Assembly: GCA_000688615.1 (NCBI GenBank)
Contig: JHVA01000001.1
Coordinates: forward strand, 62,001 to 126,000
DNA: 64,000 nt
Reading direction: 5' to 3'
DNA from: Acidobacteriaceae bacterium KBS 146
Lineage (GTDB): Bacteria; Acidobacteriota; Terriglobia; Terriglobales; Acidobacteriaceae
Below are positions 24,465-33,665 of the stretch, one piece after another. Under the pieces are notes generated by a model, which did no database searches, had not been told where the DNA came from, and worked only from the letters and a program-made list of their open reading frames with translations. Each line of letters begins with the position of its first letter. Position 1 is the first letter of the stretch. The position numbers and the translations under genes were made by a program.

Positions 24465-25707
24465 GTACCTTTTCTCCAGCCGGCGTCACGCCGGCAAGTT
24501 CCGTGTTCGCCTTCAGAATCTCGTTCAGGGCATCGACCGCCGTATCGACGTGCTCTTTTTCGAGGATGTAGGGAGGAAGAAAGCGAAGCACCGTTTCGCT
24601 CGTACGGTTGATGATGATGTGCCGCTCCATCATCTGCGCGGCCACAGTTTTCGCAAGTTCTGCGGAGTTCAGCTCGATTCCGAGCATCAGGCCCATGCCA
24701 CGTACTTCGGTAACGGCGTCGTGCTGCTCTTTGAGGTTGTTCAGCCGCGCCTTGAAGAGGCCACCGACCTCCTCGATATGCGTCAGCATATTCTCTCGCT
24801 GCATCGTGTCGATCACGGCGATTGCGACCGCGCATGCCAGCGGCCCACCGCCAAAAGTAGTCCCGTGCATCCCCGGCGTAAACGCCGAAGCGGCACGTTC
24901 CACGCAGAGCATCGCTCCCATCGGAATGCCGCCGGCGATTGGCTTCGCGAGGGTGGTTACGTCAGGTTGAATACCGTAGTGCTGATAGGCGAACCATCTT
25001 CCGGTACGGCCCAACCCGCTTTGAATCTCATCAGCCAGCAGCAGAGCACCGGTTGAGTCACAGAGTTCGCGTGCTGCGCCAAAAAACTCCTTCGAGACGG
25101 GATGAATCCCGCCCTCGCCTTGAAGGGGCTCGAGGCAAATTCCGCAGACATCGTCAGAAAACTTTGCCCGCAGATCGGCTACATCGTTGAAACGGACAAA
25201 TTCGACGTCCGGCATGACCGGAGCAAACGGCAGGCGGTATTTCTCTTTGTGGGTCGTGGCGACCGATCCCATCGTGCGGCCATGAAAGCTGTGCTCCATA
25301 GCAAGAAATTTTGTGCCGATGTGCTTTCCGTTCTCACGAGACCTGGTCGCGTGGGCACGCGCGAGCTTAAGCGCGGCTTCCCAGGCTTCGGTTCCGCTGT
25401 TGCAAAAGAAGACCCGATCCATGCCGCTGATCTCGGTCAGCCGCAAAGCCAGCTCCGCGGTTCCCTGATGAAAGAAGAGATTCGAGGTGTGAAGCAAACG
25501 CGCGCTCTGCCGGGCTATGGCCTCGTCGATGGCAGGATGACCATATCCCAACGCGGACACTCCGATGCCACTCAAGAGGTCAAGGTACTGATCTCCTTTT
25601 TCATCTTCGAGAAAGACACCCTTCCCGCTGACGAAGAGATAAGGGTTCCGCTCATAGGTATTCAGCAGTAGCTTGCTTTCTGCAGCCTGAATCGATGCCA
25701 GGTTCAT
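24457..25707 (-). CDS. argD: Acetylornithine aminotransferase
   Basis: A 416-residue class-III PLP aminotransferase. It converts N-acetylglutamate semialdehyde to N-acetylornithine with glutamate as amino donor. Motifs are YLDLLSGIGVSALGYGHP, the phosphate-binding CNSGTEAWEAALKLAR, the cofactor aspartate in LLLADEIQSGLGRTG and the Schiff-base lysine in TLAKPIAGGIPMGAM. The ATG at 25707 overlaps the argB stop as ATGA, so the genes are translationally coupled. A role in lysine (succinyldiaminopimelate) synthesis is also possible for this family. Confidence 0.95.
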   Translation of the reverse strand: MNLASIQAAESKLLLNTYERNPYLFVSGKGVFLEDEKGDQYLDLLSGIGVSALGYGHPAIDEAIARQSARLLHTSNLFFHQGTAELALRLTEISGMDRVFFCNSGTEAWEAALKLARAHATRSRENGKHIGTKFLAMEHSFHGRTMGSVATTHKEKYRLPFAPVMPDVEFVRFNDVADLRAKFSDDVCGICLEPLQGEGGIHPVSKEFFGAARELCDSTGALLLADEIQSGLGRTGRWFAYQHYGIQPDVTTLAKPIAGGIPMGAMLCVERAASAFTPGMHGTTFGGGPLACAVAIAVIDTMQRENMLTHIEEVGGLFKARLNNLKEQHDAVTEVRGMGLMLGIELNSAELAKTVAAQMMERHIIINRTSETVLRFLPPYILEKEHVDTAVDALNEILKANTELAGVTPAGEKVHG

Positions 25708-26486
25708 GCGACCATGACCTCCGTTCCGTCGTTGACTCGAGTTGAGCAGAGATCGGGCAGATGCACCGCAGCCTCCGCAGGCAGGATCCGTACGCGTTTG
25801 ACGCCGTTCAACAACGCCTGACGGCAGGCGTTCAGCTTGGGCAGCATGCCGCCCGAGATAATCTGCTGTTTTTCAAGTGCAGGAATCTCCCCCAGGCTCA
25901 GCCAGCGCATCACGCTGCCATCTGCCCCTTTTACCCCCGGCACATCCGTCAAAAAGACCAATGCGTCGGCCTTCGTCGAAATAGCACAGGCGGCTGCCAT
26001 CTCATCCGCATTGATATTGTAGTACTCGCCATCGAAGCCGAGTGCGATCGAAGAGATCACCGGAACCGCTCCCATCGCCCAGATCGCCTCCAGCCAGCGG
26101 GAGTCCGCTGATGCGATCTCACCCACAAAGCCTAAGTCGGGATTGGTCTTCTTCTTACGCGCGCGGAACACGTGACCGTCGCCTCCGGAGAGACCGACAG
26201 CCGCCTGCCCGTGTGAGGCGAGGGAAGCGACCAGCGATTTGTTCACGCGTCCGGCCAGCACCATCAGCGCAGCATCCCTGGTCTCAGCATCGGTGACGCG
26301 AAGACCTGCGATAAACTCGCTTTTTTTACCCAATTGCGCGAGCGTGCGTGTCAGCTGTACGCCGCCGCCATGAACCACCGCCACCTGGTTGCCGTCGGCC
26401 ACCAGCTCGGCGATTGCTTTGCCGCACGCGAACAGCAGTTTCGGATCCTCGAGGCCTGCACCTCCAAGCTTTACGACGAATCTCAC
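25704..26486 (-). CDS. argB: Acetylglutamate kinase
   Basis: A 260-residue amino-acid kinase that phosphorylates N-acetylglutamate. The frame opens at 26576, but the real start is most likely GTG 26486, which overlaps the argC stop as GTGA and has GAGGAGGG about seven bases upstream. This gives the normal opening VRFVVKLGGAGL. The VVHGGGVQL glycine loop, LSGGDGHVF, NINADEMAAACA and FLTDVPGV motifs are all present. The length is typical of arginine-insensitive short-type NAGKs, since no N-terminal extension helix is seen; this suggests feedback control lies elsewhere, as in ArgR or the NAGS. Confidence 0.95.
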   Translation of the reverse strand: MRFVVKLGGAGLEDPKLLFACGKAIAELVADGNQVAVVHGGGVQLTRTLAQLGKKSEFIAGLRVTDAETRDAALMVLAGRVNKSLVASLASHGQAAVGLSGGDGHVFRARKKKTNPDLGFVGEIASADSRWLEAIWAMGAVPVISSIALGFDGEYYNINADEMAAACAISTKADALVFLTDVPGVKGADGSVMRWLSLGEIPALEKQQIISGGMLPKLNACRQALLNGVKRVRILPAEAAVHLPDLCSTRVNDGTEVMVA

Positions 26487-27628
26487 AGCAAGCCCTCCTC
26501 TTCGTTCCACCCGCACATCACGTTCAAATTCTGTACAGCCTGACCCGCTGCGCCTTTCAACAGATTGTCCAGGCACGAGACAACCACCAGCCGTTTTCCG
26601 TCATCCCCCAGAGCAAATCCCAGATCGCAGAAGTTGGTGCGAACCACGTGCTGGATCTGCGGAAGTTGAGGTGTGGCGTGCAGACGCACCAGCGGACTGC
26701 CTGCATAAAAGTCGCGAAACAGCTGCTGGATCTCTGCCGGCTTGGCAGGCTGCTTGAGCCGCAGATAGATCGTCGCAAGAATTCCACGCGGAATCGGCAA
26801 CAGATGCGGCGTGAACTGAATCTGGTCCGAGGTCAGGCAAAGCTGTTCCAGCAGTTCACCGGTATGCCTGTGACCGAATACGGAGTACGCAGAGAGGTTG
26901 TCTGCCGCATACATGAAGTGCGTCTTGGAGGTAGGGGCCTTGCCCGCTCCACTGACGCCCGACTTGGCATCGCAGACGATTCCGGTCTCGAGATCGACGA
27001 CCCCGGCCCGGACCAGCGGGGCCAGCGCAAGAATCATTGAGGTCGAGTAGCAGCCGGGGTTGGCCACCAGACGCGCCGTCCGTATCTCGTCGCGATGGAG
27101 CTCGGGGCAGCCATAAACCGCTTCCTGCTGCAGCTCGGCTGCAGCATCAGGATCGGCATCGTGCAGCTTGTACACGGCACGATTGCTGTCTTCCTTAAGC
27201 CTCCATGCACCGCTCAGGTCGATGACGCGAATCCCACGACGAATCGCCTCCGGCGCCCATTCGCGCGATTGCTCGTGGGGAAGGGCGAGAAAGAGAATCT
27301 CAATGCCCGCATCGGCAAGTCGGTCCCAGTGGAAGGGCTCGATCGGATGGGTAGGCACTGTTCCGATTGCCGCCAGATGCGGATGAAGAGACTCGAGTGT
27401 ATGAACCGTATCAGAGGCCGTCTCCCCCGCGCGTCCCAGAAACAACGGCGCGGTGCCTTCCAAACCAGGATGACGAAGCAGCAGGCGTGCCAGCTCTCCG
27501 CCGGCATAGCCGCTCACGCCGGCGATGGCGACCTTGGGTACGCGTGGTTTTACCCCGCTGCCGGTCTTAACTGAAGTGTTTATCGCCGCCGCCTTTTCGA
27601 TTGTTTTCAGATTAGCCAATGTAGTCAT
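26483..27628 (-). CDS. argC: N-acetyl-gamma-glutamyl-phosphate reductase
   Basis: A 381-residue NADPH-dependent reductase. The nucleotide-binding motif is VAIAGVSGYAGGELARLL, the catalytic cysteine is in NPGCYSTSM, and the late histidine region is FGHRHTGELLEQL. ATG 27628 lies inside the end of argR, so the two genes overlap by 17 bases in different frames. About 30 extra residues precede the Rossmann strand. The longer frame (to 27748) would run deep into argR and is unlikely. Confidence 0.95.
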   Translation of the reverse strand: MTTLANLKTIEKAAAINTSVKTGSGVKPRVPKVAIAGVSGYAGGELARLLLRHPGLEGTAPLFLGRAGETASDTVHTLESLHPHLAAIGTVPTHPIEPFHWDRLADAGIEILFLALPHEQSREWAPEAIRRGIRVIDLSGAWRLKEDSNRAVYKLHDADPDAAAELQQEAVYGCPELHRDEIRTARLVANPGCYSTSMILALAPLVRAGVVDLETGIVCDAKSGVSGAGKAPTSKTHFMYAADNLSAYSVFGHRHTGELLEQLCLTSDQIQFTPHLLPIPRGILATIYLRLKQPAKPAEIQQLFRDFYAGSPLVRLHATPQLPQIQHVVRTNFCDLGFALGDDGKRLVVVSCLDNLLKGAAGQAVQNLNVMCGWNEEEGLL

Positions 27629-28052
27629 CGATCCGCTTCTTAAGTTGGGTAGCCTGTTCCGTATCCGGGCAGATAATGAGGACCGTATCATCGCCCGCGA
27701 TGGTCCCAATGACTTCGGGCCAGTCTTCGTAGTCCATGCCGGCGGCAATCGGTTGGGCTCCGCCAGTCGTTGTAATCACTACAAGCAGATTCGCCGCCTG
27801 ACGAACCTCAAGTCCAAAGCTCTGCAGCACTTCACGAATGCCGGGGAGGGAATCGTCTTCATTGTCTCCGCCATTGGAGAGCGAATAACCCTCCGGTCCT
27901 TTTGACATTCTCAGCTCGTGGATGTCACGAGAGAGGGTTGCTTGTGTAACATGGAAACCACGCCCTGCAAGTTTTCGCCGCAACTCGTCCTGGCTGGCAA
28001 TAGGTGCCTTCGCCAGTAATTCACGAATTACGGTATGACGTTGTTGTTTCAT
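27612..28052 (-). CDS. argR: Arginine repressor
   Basis: A 146-residue regulator, first gene of the arginine operon. ATG 28052 gives the usual opening MKQQRHTVIRELL. The N-terminal winged helix (residues about 1-70) includes SQDELRRKLAGRGFHVTQATLSRDIHELRM. The C-terminal hexamerisation and arginine-binding domain includes GTIAGDDTVLIICP. With arginine bound, ArgR hexamers bind paired ARG boxes. Such a pair lies at 28105-28138, over its own predicted promoter (-35 TTGTAT at 28139-28134, 17-base spacer, -10 TATATT at 28116-28111, - strand), so autoregulation is likely. Confidence 0.95.
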   Translation of the reverse strand: MKQQRHTVIRELLAKAPIASQDELRRKLAGRGFHVTQATLSRDIHELRMSKGPEGYSLSNGGDNEDDSLPGIREVLQSFGLEVRQAANLLVVITTTGGAQPIAAGMDYEDWPEVIGTIAGDDTVLIICPDTEQATQLKKRIDDYIG

Positions 28053-28104
28053 CTTCGTTTCAGCGCCGTTTCTGCCACGGTGAGGAGAGGAAACTTCCGG
28101 GCTA

Positions 28105-28138
28105 TGTATAAATATACATTCTCGTGTATATTTATACA
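28105..28138. promoter_or_regulatory. Double ARG-box operator between argR operon and gltB
   Basis: Two 14-bp palindromes, TGTATAAATATACA (28105-28118) and TGTATATTTATACA (28125-28138), lie six bases apart, 20 bp centre to centre. The second is the reverse complement of the first, so the whole site is symmetrical. AT-rich palindromes in pairs about two helix turns apart are the hallmark of ArgR operators. The site covers the predicted argR promoter and lies 85 bp before the divergent gltB start. Confidence 0.8.
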
Positions 28139-28222
28139 ATGACGTTCCACGCGGAATGTCACCCATACCTTGACGGAAAGGTTACCCGGTGAAATTGCTC
28201 TTCATCGGACGTATAGTGAATC

Positions 28223-31200
28223 ATGGAAAGGTTTCGCCCCTTCGTCTCCGCCTCTACGCATGGGCAGTCGTCTACAAGCCCAAAGCTGACCCAGGCACTC
28301 TCTCTGATCGATGAACGCTTCGACCACGACTCCTGCGGGGTAGGTTTTGTGGCCAATGTGGATGCTGTGGCGTCCAATGGGATCCTCGCCCAGGCGCTTA
28401 CTGCATTAGCGCGACTGGCGCACCGCGGTGCGACGGCTGCAGACGGCAAGAGCAGCGATGGCGTCGGAGTGTTGACCGCGATTCCACGTGATTTTCTGAT
28501 TCAGTCCGAAGGTCTGTCCATTGGTCCGGACGCCACGCTCGGTGTGGGAATGATCTTCATCCCAAAGGAAGAGACGCGTGCGGAAGCCCTGATCGAGCGG
28601 GCGCTGCAGTCCCACGACTTTAAAGTACTTTGTTGGCGCGACGTTCCTGTGAAGGTGGAGTACCTCGGCGAGATGGCTCTCGCGACGATGCCGAAGATTC
28701 GCCAGGTTCTGGTGGTGGACGGCGATCAGGCAGATTCGTCAACGATGGAGCGCCGGCTGTATCTCGCAAGAAAGCAGTTTGAGCGTTCGCACGAGAACGG
28801 CGACGTCGAAGGCTATGTCTGTTCGATGTCGACCCAGACCATCGTCTACAAAGCGATGTGTACGGGCCACGACCTGGCCCTGTTCTATCCCGATCTTGCT
28901 TCGCACCAGTTCGTCACCCCGTTCGCCATCTTCCACCAGCGATACGCGACGAACACCCTGCCTACCTGGCACCGCGCGCAGCCTGGCCGCATGATCGGCC
29001 ACAACGGAGAGATCAACACAGTCTGGGGCAATCGCGCCCGTATGGCGGCTCGCGACTCAACGCTGCCGGTAGAGTGCAAGCCGGTCCTCACCCAGGGCGG
29101 GACTGATTCCACCAGCATGGACGAGGCGATCGAGCTGATCTCACAGAATGGTCGCACGCTGGCTGAAGCCATGCGCATGCTCATGCCCCCGGCAGCAGCG
29201 TCGGGTCGCAACTCTTCATTCCTTCGGTACCACTCCGACTGCACAGAGCCGTGGGATGGTCCGGCAGCAATTGCCTTCTCCAATGGCCGATTAGTTGGTG
29301 CTGTGCTCGACCGGAATGGCCTTCGCCCATGCCGCTTTGCGATCACCAACGATGGTCTGGTAGTTGCAGGCTCAGAGATTGGTCTGGTTGATCTTGACCC
29401 GGAGACTGTGGTCCATAGCGGACGGCTCGGTCCGGGACAGATGCTGGTGGTCGACCTTGAGAAGCATAAGGTCCTCGAGGATGAGGAGCTGCTCGCGATC
29501 TTTGACTCCGATCCCAGTTACTCCCGGCTGCTTGAGGATGCTCCTCTGGTCCCCGCTCCGGTTGCGGCGCCAGAGTCTGCGGCCCTCACCGCCCTCCAGA
29601 AGGGATTCGGTTATACCCGCGAAGATGTTCGGATGATTCTGCAGCCCATGGCTACTGATGGCAAAGATGCCGTCTGGTCGATGGGCGATGACACTCCGCT
29701 CGCCTTCCTGGCCCGCACACCGCGCCCTGTTTACGCATATTTCCGGCAGCGCTTTGCCCAGGTCACCAATCCGGCCATCGATCCTCTGCGCGAGGCCTGC
29801 GTGGTTTCGCTGCATACGCGTCTTGGCCCCTGGCCCCATCTGTTGGATAAAAATTCGCCTCTGCCGGGTCTTGCGCTTTCCTCTCCTTTTCTCTCACTGG
29901 GACAGGTTCAGGCGCTCCGCTCCGGCAACTACCCGCATGCCGCCGAGCTTCGCTTCGCCGAGCTTTCCTGCGTCTTCCTTCCCAGCCTCACGCTGGTTCA
30001 GGCCCTGGATCAGCTTTCGAACAAAGCCATCGAGCTGGTTCGCAACGGCGCGCGGTTGCTGTTGTTGAGCGATCGTGCTGCGACTCCGCAGACGCTTCCT
30101 GTACCGATGGCGATGGCGACCGGTGCCGTGCATCAGGCCCTTGTGGCTGCTGGTCTCCGCACGCTCGCCGGAATCGCGGTTGAGGCGGGAGATTGCCGCG
30201 ACATCCACCACGTAGCCGTGCTGATTGGCTATGGCGCAGGCGCTGTATGTCCATGGCTTGCTCTTGAGACGGGACGTGCTTTGGCTCCGGCTGGGACCGA
30301 TCCCGATACCGCAGAGAAGAAGATGCTGAAGGCGCTTGATGCCGGACTGGCCAAGGTGATGTCGAAGATGGGAATCTCCGTAGTCGACAGCTACCGGAGC
30401 GCCCGTCAGTTCGATATTCTCGGTCTTCACTCCAGCATTGTGGAGCGCTGTTTCCCGAATACTCCCGCGCCTCTCTCGGGAATCGGCTTTGCCGAAGTGG
30501 ACCGTCAGATCCGTCAGACCTGGCATCCCTCGGATGCAGTAGCTGCGCAGGCCGATCTGCCAGACTACGGCTGGGTGCGATTCCGTAAAGCCGAGGTTGC
30601 AGAGCCGCACGCGTGGCAGCCGCCCACTGTAAAGGCCCTGCAGTCGGTTGTCGGAAGTGCGCGAAATGTTCCGCCGTCTGCAGACCCCACGGCCGCATTC
30701 GCGATCTTCACCAAGGACGTTGTCGAGCGAGACCCAGCAGTTCTGCGTGACCTGCTGGAGATTCGTCCCGCAGGGCCTGAGCTTCCCATCAGTGAGGTTG
30801 AGGCTCCGTCGAGCATCACCAAGCGATTTGTAGCCAGCGCTATGTCACTCGGTTCGCTCAGTCCTGAGGCACATCAGACGATTACGGCTGCAATGAATAT
30901 GCTTGGAGCCCGTTCGAACACGGGTGAGGGCGGAGAAGACTCCGTCGTCTACCGCAAGCATCCGGTAGGGACAGAGAATCTGCCGGGCGCAGGTGGCTCC
31001 ACTGCCATGAATGCTCAGGGCGGCGTCGCTGTGGCTGAGCCTCAGATTGAGGCGCCCGCGGTTCACGTCTCTTTGAACAACAAGATCAAGCAGATTGCCT
31101 CTGGACGGTTCGGTGTGACGGCAGAGTATCTGGCTCACGCAGAAGAGATCGAGATCAAAGTGGCCCAGGGAGCAAAGCCTGGAGAGGGTGGACAGCTTCC

Positions 31201-32755
31201 CGGTCACAAGGTCAGCGGCCTGATTGCACGCCTGCGTCATGCGCAGCCCGGCGTCTCCCTGATCTCGCCGCCGCCGCATCACGATATCTACTCCATCGAG
31301 GACCTCGCGCAGCTGATCTACGATCTGAAGCGTGTCAACTCGAAGGCTACGGTCGGAGTCAAGCTGGTCTCAGGCTGCGGGGTTGGAACCGTTGCTGCCG
31401 GCGTCGCGAAGGCATACGCAGACTACGTGGTGATCGCCGGAAATACCGGCGGAACCGGTGCCGCTGCGCTGTCGAGCATCAAGTATGCCGGTAACCCGTG
31501 GGAGCTCGGTCTGGCCGAAGCACAGCAGGTGCTGATGCAGAATGGCATGCGCGGACGCGTCCGTCTGCGTACCGATGGCGGCCTTGCAACGGCCCGCGAC
31601 GTCCTGGTCGCAGCGCTGCTGGGAGCCGATGAGTACGCCTTTGGAACTGCGGTGCTGGTGGTTTTGGGCTGCGACATGGCCCGTCAGTGTCATCTCAATA
31701 CCTGTCCTACCGGCATTGCGACACAAAAGCCGGAGCTTCGGGCCAAGTTCCGTGGCAAGCCGGAGCATGTGGTGCGGTTCTTCGAGGAGCTTTCCGCAGA
31801 CCTGCAGCATCTGCTTGCCCGTTACGGCCTGCCTTCCCTCGAGGCCGCGGTCGGCCGCTCAGATCTTTTGGAGCAGGTCCGCTTTGATGGCAATCTGGAT
31901 CTGTCGCCCATGCTGGCCCAGCCAGCGGATGGACCTCGTCGCTGGATGGGAGGCCGGAACGATCAGCCGTTGGCGGAGCCGCCGCTCGATGAACATTGGA
32001 CTGCACCCGCCCTCAAGGCAGTAGAGGAAGGGAAGCCGTATGTCGTCGAATCCCGGATTGCTAACTGCGATCGTGCTCTCGGTGCAAGGTTGGCAGGGGA
32101 GCTATCCCTCCGCCGGGCGCAGGCTGACCTGCCCGCCGACGTTACCTTCGATCTGCACGGAACGGCAGGCCAGTCCTTTGGCGCCTTTGCGGTCGACGGC
32201 ATGAAGCTGATCCTCGACGGCCAGGCCAACGACTTCGTCGGCAAGGGCCTCTCGGGCGGAGAGATTGTCATCCGTCCCCGTGGACTCGCTGCGAAGGACA
32301 GCGGCCAGCACGTTATCCTCGGCAACGTTGCGCTGTATGGTGCAACTTCGGGTAAGCTCTTCGCCGCAGGTCGGGCGGGCGAGCGATTTGCGGTCAGAAA
32401 CTCCGGCGCGACTGCTGTCGTGGAAGGCGTCGGCGACCACGGCTGCGAATACATGACGGGCGGCACGGTCGTTGTACTTGGAAAGACCGGCATGAACTTC
32501 GGCGCTGGAATGACTGGGGGGCTATCCTGGATCTATGACATGGATGGAACCTTCATGTCCGAAGCGAAGTACCACCCCGAATTTATAGAACCAGAAGGGT
32601 TTAGTTCGGTAGACACATCTTCTCAAGAGACTTTGAAGGCTTTAATCGAAGAGCATATTTCCACATCGGACAGTGGTCTCGCTAAAGGCCTTCTCCTGGA
32701 TTGGGAAGAGAAGTCCAAGATGTTCGTCCGTCTGAGCCCCAAGTCCCAGGTTTAA
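28223..32755 (+). CDS. gltB: Glutamate synthase large subunit
   Basis: A 1510-residue enzyme that makes two glutamates from glutamine and 2-oxoglutarate. The amidotransferase domain starts after a short propeptide at Cys38 (DHDSCGVGFVA), the expected N-terminal nucleophile after self-cleavage. The central and FMN synthase domains follow, with RSNTGEGGED, GGTGAAALSSIKYAG and the 3Fe-4S cluster cysteines C1150, C1156, C1161 (Cx5Cx4C in CDMARQCHLNTC). The C-terminal beta-helix domain (GLSGGEIVIRP, GGTVVVLG) is complete. No gltD lies nearby. It is divergent from the arginine operon and may share its ArgR operator. A terminator follows. Confidence 0.96.
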   Translation: MERFRPFVSASTHGQSSTSPKLTQALSLIDERFDHDSCGVGFVANVDAVASNGILAQALTALARLAHRGATAADGKSSDGVGVLTAIPRDFLIQSEGLSIGPDATLGVGMIFIPKEETRAEALIERALQSHDFKVLCWRDVPVKVEYLGEMALATMPKIRQVLVVDGDQADSSTMERRLYLARKQFERSHENGDVEGYVCSMSTQTIVYKAMCTGHDLALFYPDLASHQFVTPFAIFHQRYATNTLPTWHRAQPGRMIGHNGEINTVWGNRARMAARDSTLPVECKPVLTQGGTDSTSMDEAIELISQNGRTLAEAMRMLMPPAAASGRNSSFLRYHSDCTEPWDGPAAIAFSNGRLVGAVLDRNGLRPCRFAITNDGLVVAGSEIGLVDLDPETVVHSGRLGPGQMLVVDLEKHKVLEDEELLAIFDSDPSYSRLLEDAPLVPAPVAAPESAALTALQKGFGYTREDVRMILQPMATDGKDAVWSMGDDTPLAFLARTPRPVYAYFRQRFAQVTNPAIDPLREACVVSLHTRLGPWPHLLDKNSPLPGLALSSPFLSLGQVQALRSGNYPHAAELRFAELSCVFLPSLTLVQALDQLSNKAIELVRNGARLLLLSDRAATPQTLPVPMAMATGAVHQALVAAGLRTLAGIAVEAGDCRDIHHVAVLIGYGAGAVCPWLALETGRALAPAGTDPDTAEKKMLKALDAGLAKVMSKMGISVVDSYRSARQFDILGLHSSIVERCFPNTPAPLSGIGFAEVDRQIRQTWHPSDAVAAQADLPDYGWVRFRKAEVAEPHAWQPPTVKALQSVVGSARNVPPSADPTAAFAIFTKDVVERDPAVLRDLLEIRPAGPELPISEVEAPSSITKRFVASAMSLGSLSPEAHQTITAAMNMLGARSNTGEGGEDSVVYRKHPVGTENLPGAGGSTAMNAQGGVAVAEPQIEAPAVHVSLNNKIKQIASGRFGVTAEYLAHAEEIEIKVAQGAKPGEGGQLPGHKVSGLIARLRHAQPGVSLISPPPHHDIYSIEDLAQLIYDLKRVNSKATVGVKLVSGCGVGTVAAGVAKAYADYVVIAGNTGGTGAAALSSIKYAGNPWELGLAEAQQVLMQNGMRGRVRLRTDGGLATARDVLVAALLGADEYAFGTAVLVVLGCDMARQCHLNTCPTGIATQKPELRAKFRGKPEHVVRFFEELSADLQHLLARYGLPSLEAAVGRSDLLEQVRFDGNLDLSPMLAQPADGPRRWMGGRNDQPLAEPPLDEHWTAPALKAVEEGKPYVVESRIANCDRALGARLAGELSLRRAQADLPADVTFDLHGTAGQSFGAFAVDGMKLILDGQANDFVGKGLSGGEIVIRPRGLAAKDSGQHVILGNVALYGATSGKLFAAGRAGERFAVRNSGATAVVEGVGDHGCEYMTGGTVVVLGKTGMNFGAGMTGGLSWIYDMDGTFMSEAKYHPEFIEPEGFSSVDTSSQETLKALIEEHISTSDSGLAKGLLLDWEEKSKMFVRLSPKSQV

Positions 32756-32786
32756 GAGCGCAGCACTTCAGAAGTTGAACGTAGAT

Positions 32787-32816
32787 GCCCCCGGCTTTGG
32801 CCGGGGGCTTTTCTTT
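32787..32816 (+). terminator. Rho-independent terminator after gltB
   Basis: GCCCCCGGC (32787-32795) pairs perfectly with GCCGGGGGC (32800-32808) around a TTTG loop and is followed by TTTTCTTT. It lies 32 bases after the gltB stop. Confidence 0.9.
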
Positions 32817-32936
32817 GTGCCAGATCATTCTTGGCAAGAAGAGGAGCTTTCTTTAGAGTGGCCAGAACCGGATTCTTCCGGATCTTTGAGGTAGAGCCTG
32901 AGGAGCCGAGAGAGAAGCGCGACGGAGGCGAGCGGG

Positions 32937-33560
32937 GTGGCAGAGGCGGAGAGATCTGCGGCAGTACCTGGCAGCCAGAAATACCAGCGGATTCTGGACG
33001 CTGCTGTCGAGGTAATAGCCGAACGCGGCTACTTCAATTCTCCGGTGAGCGTTATCGCAAAACGCGCCGGAGTCGCCGACGGCACGATCTACCTCTACTT
33101 CAAAAGCAAGGATGACGTCCTGCGAACGGCGATCGACACGACCTTCGGACGTTTCTTTCAACAGGTGGAGGAGCAGTTCCGTATCCTGTCCGGCCCACGA
33201 GAACAGCTGGAGTACATCGCCCAGGTCCACCTTGCAAGTCACAGCATCAATCGCAGCATGACCGTCCTGATGCAGACCGAGATGCGGCAGAGCGCCAGGT
33301 TTATCGCGGAGTTTTCCCACCATCATCTCGTGAAATACATCCAGATGGTGCGCGAGGTGATTCGCCGGGGGCAGGAGGAAAAGGTCTTTCGGGCGGACAT
33401 CTCCGATGGCATCGTTGCGCATTGTATGTTTGGAGCCATCGATGAGCTTCTGAGCTCCGCGGTCTTCACGGGACGAGCGTATGATGCGAAAACAACCGCC
33501 CGTCAGGTCATCGACGTTCTGCTGTGCGGAATCGGGACGAAGGCTGCTTTGGGAGAGTAG
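32937..33560 (+). CDS. TetR/AcrR-family regulator, FadR-like
   Basis: A 207-residue regulator starting at GTG 32937, with GGAGG upstream. The N-terminal helix-turn-helix is YFNSPVSVIAKRAGVADGTIYLYFKSKDDVL. The C-terminal ligand domain (from about residue 80) resembles the FadR-type TetR proteins that bind acyl-CoA. The next gene, 105 bp on, is a long-chain acyl-CoA ligase, so control of fatty-acid activation is a reasonable inference. It may also regulate itself; no clear operator palindrome was seen. Confidence 0.88.
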   Translation: MAEAERSAAVPGSQKYQRILDAAVEVIAERGYFNSPVSVIAKRAGVADGTIYLYFKSKDDVLRTAIDTTFGRFFQQVEEQFRILSGPREQLEYIAQVHLASHSINRSMTVLMQTEMRQSARFIAEFSHHHLVKYIQMVREVIRRGQEEKVFRADISDGIVAHCMFGAIDELLSSAVFTGRAYDAKTTARQVIDVLLCGIGTKAALGE

Positions 33561-33665
33561 ACCGAGCAGGAATCTCTATCGTAACGATCGAGCAACTTTA
33601 TTAAAGTTTCGTTTTGAACCAGACCAGAATAGCTTCGCAAAGGTACGGCGAATTTTACGGGACGG

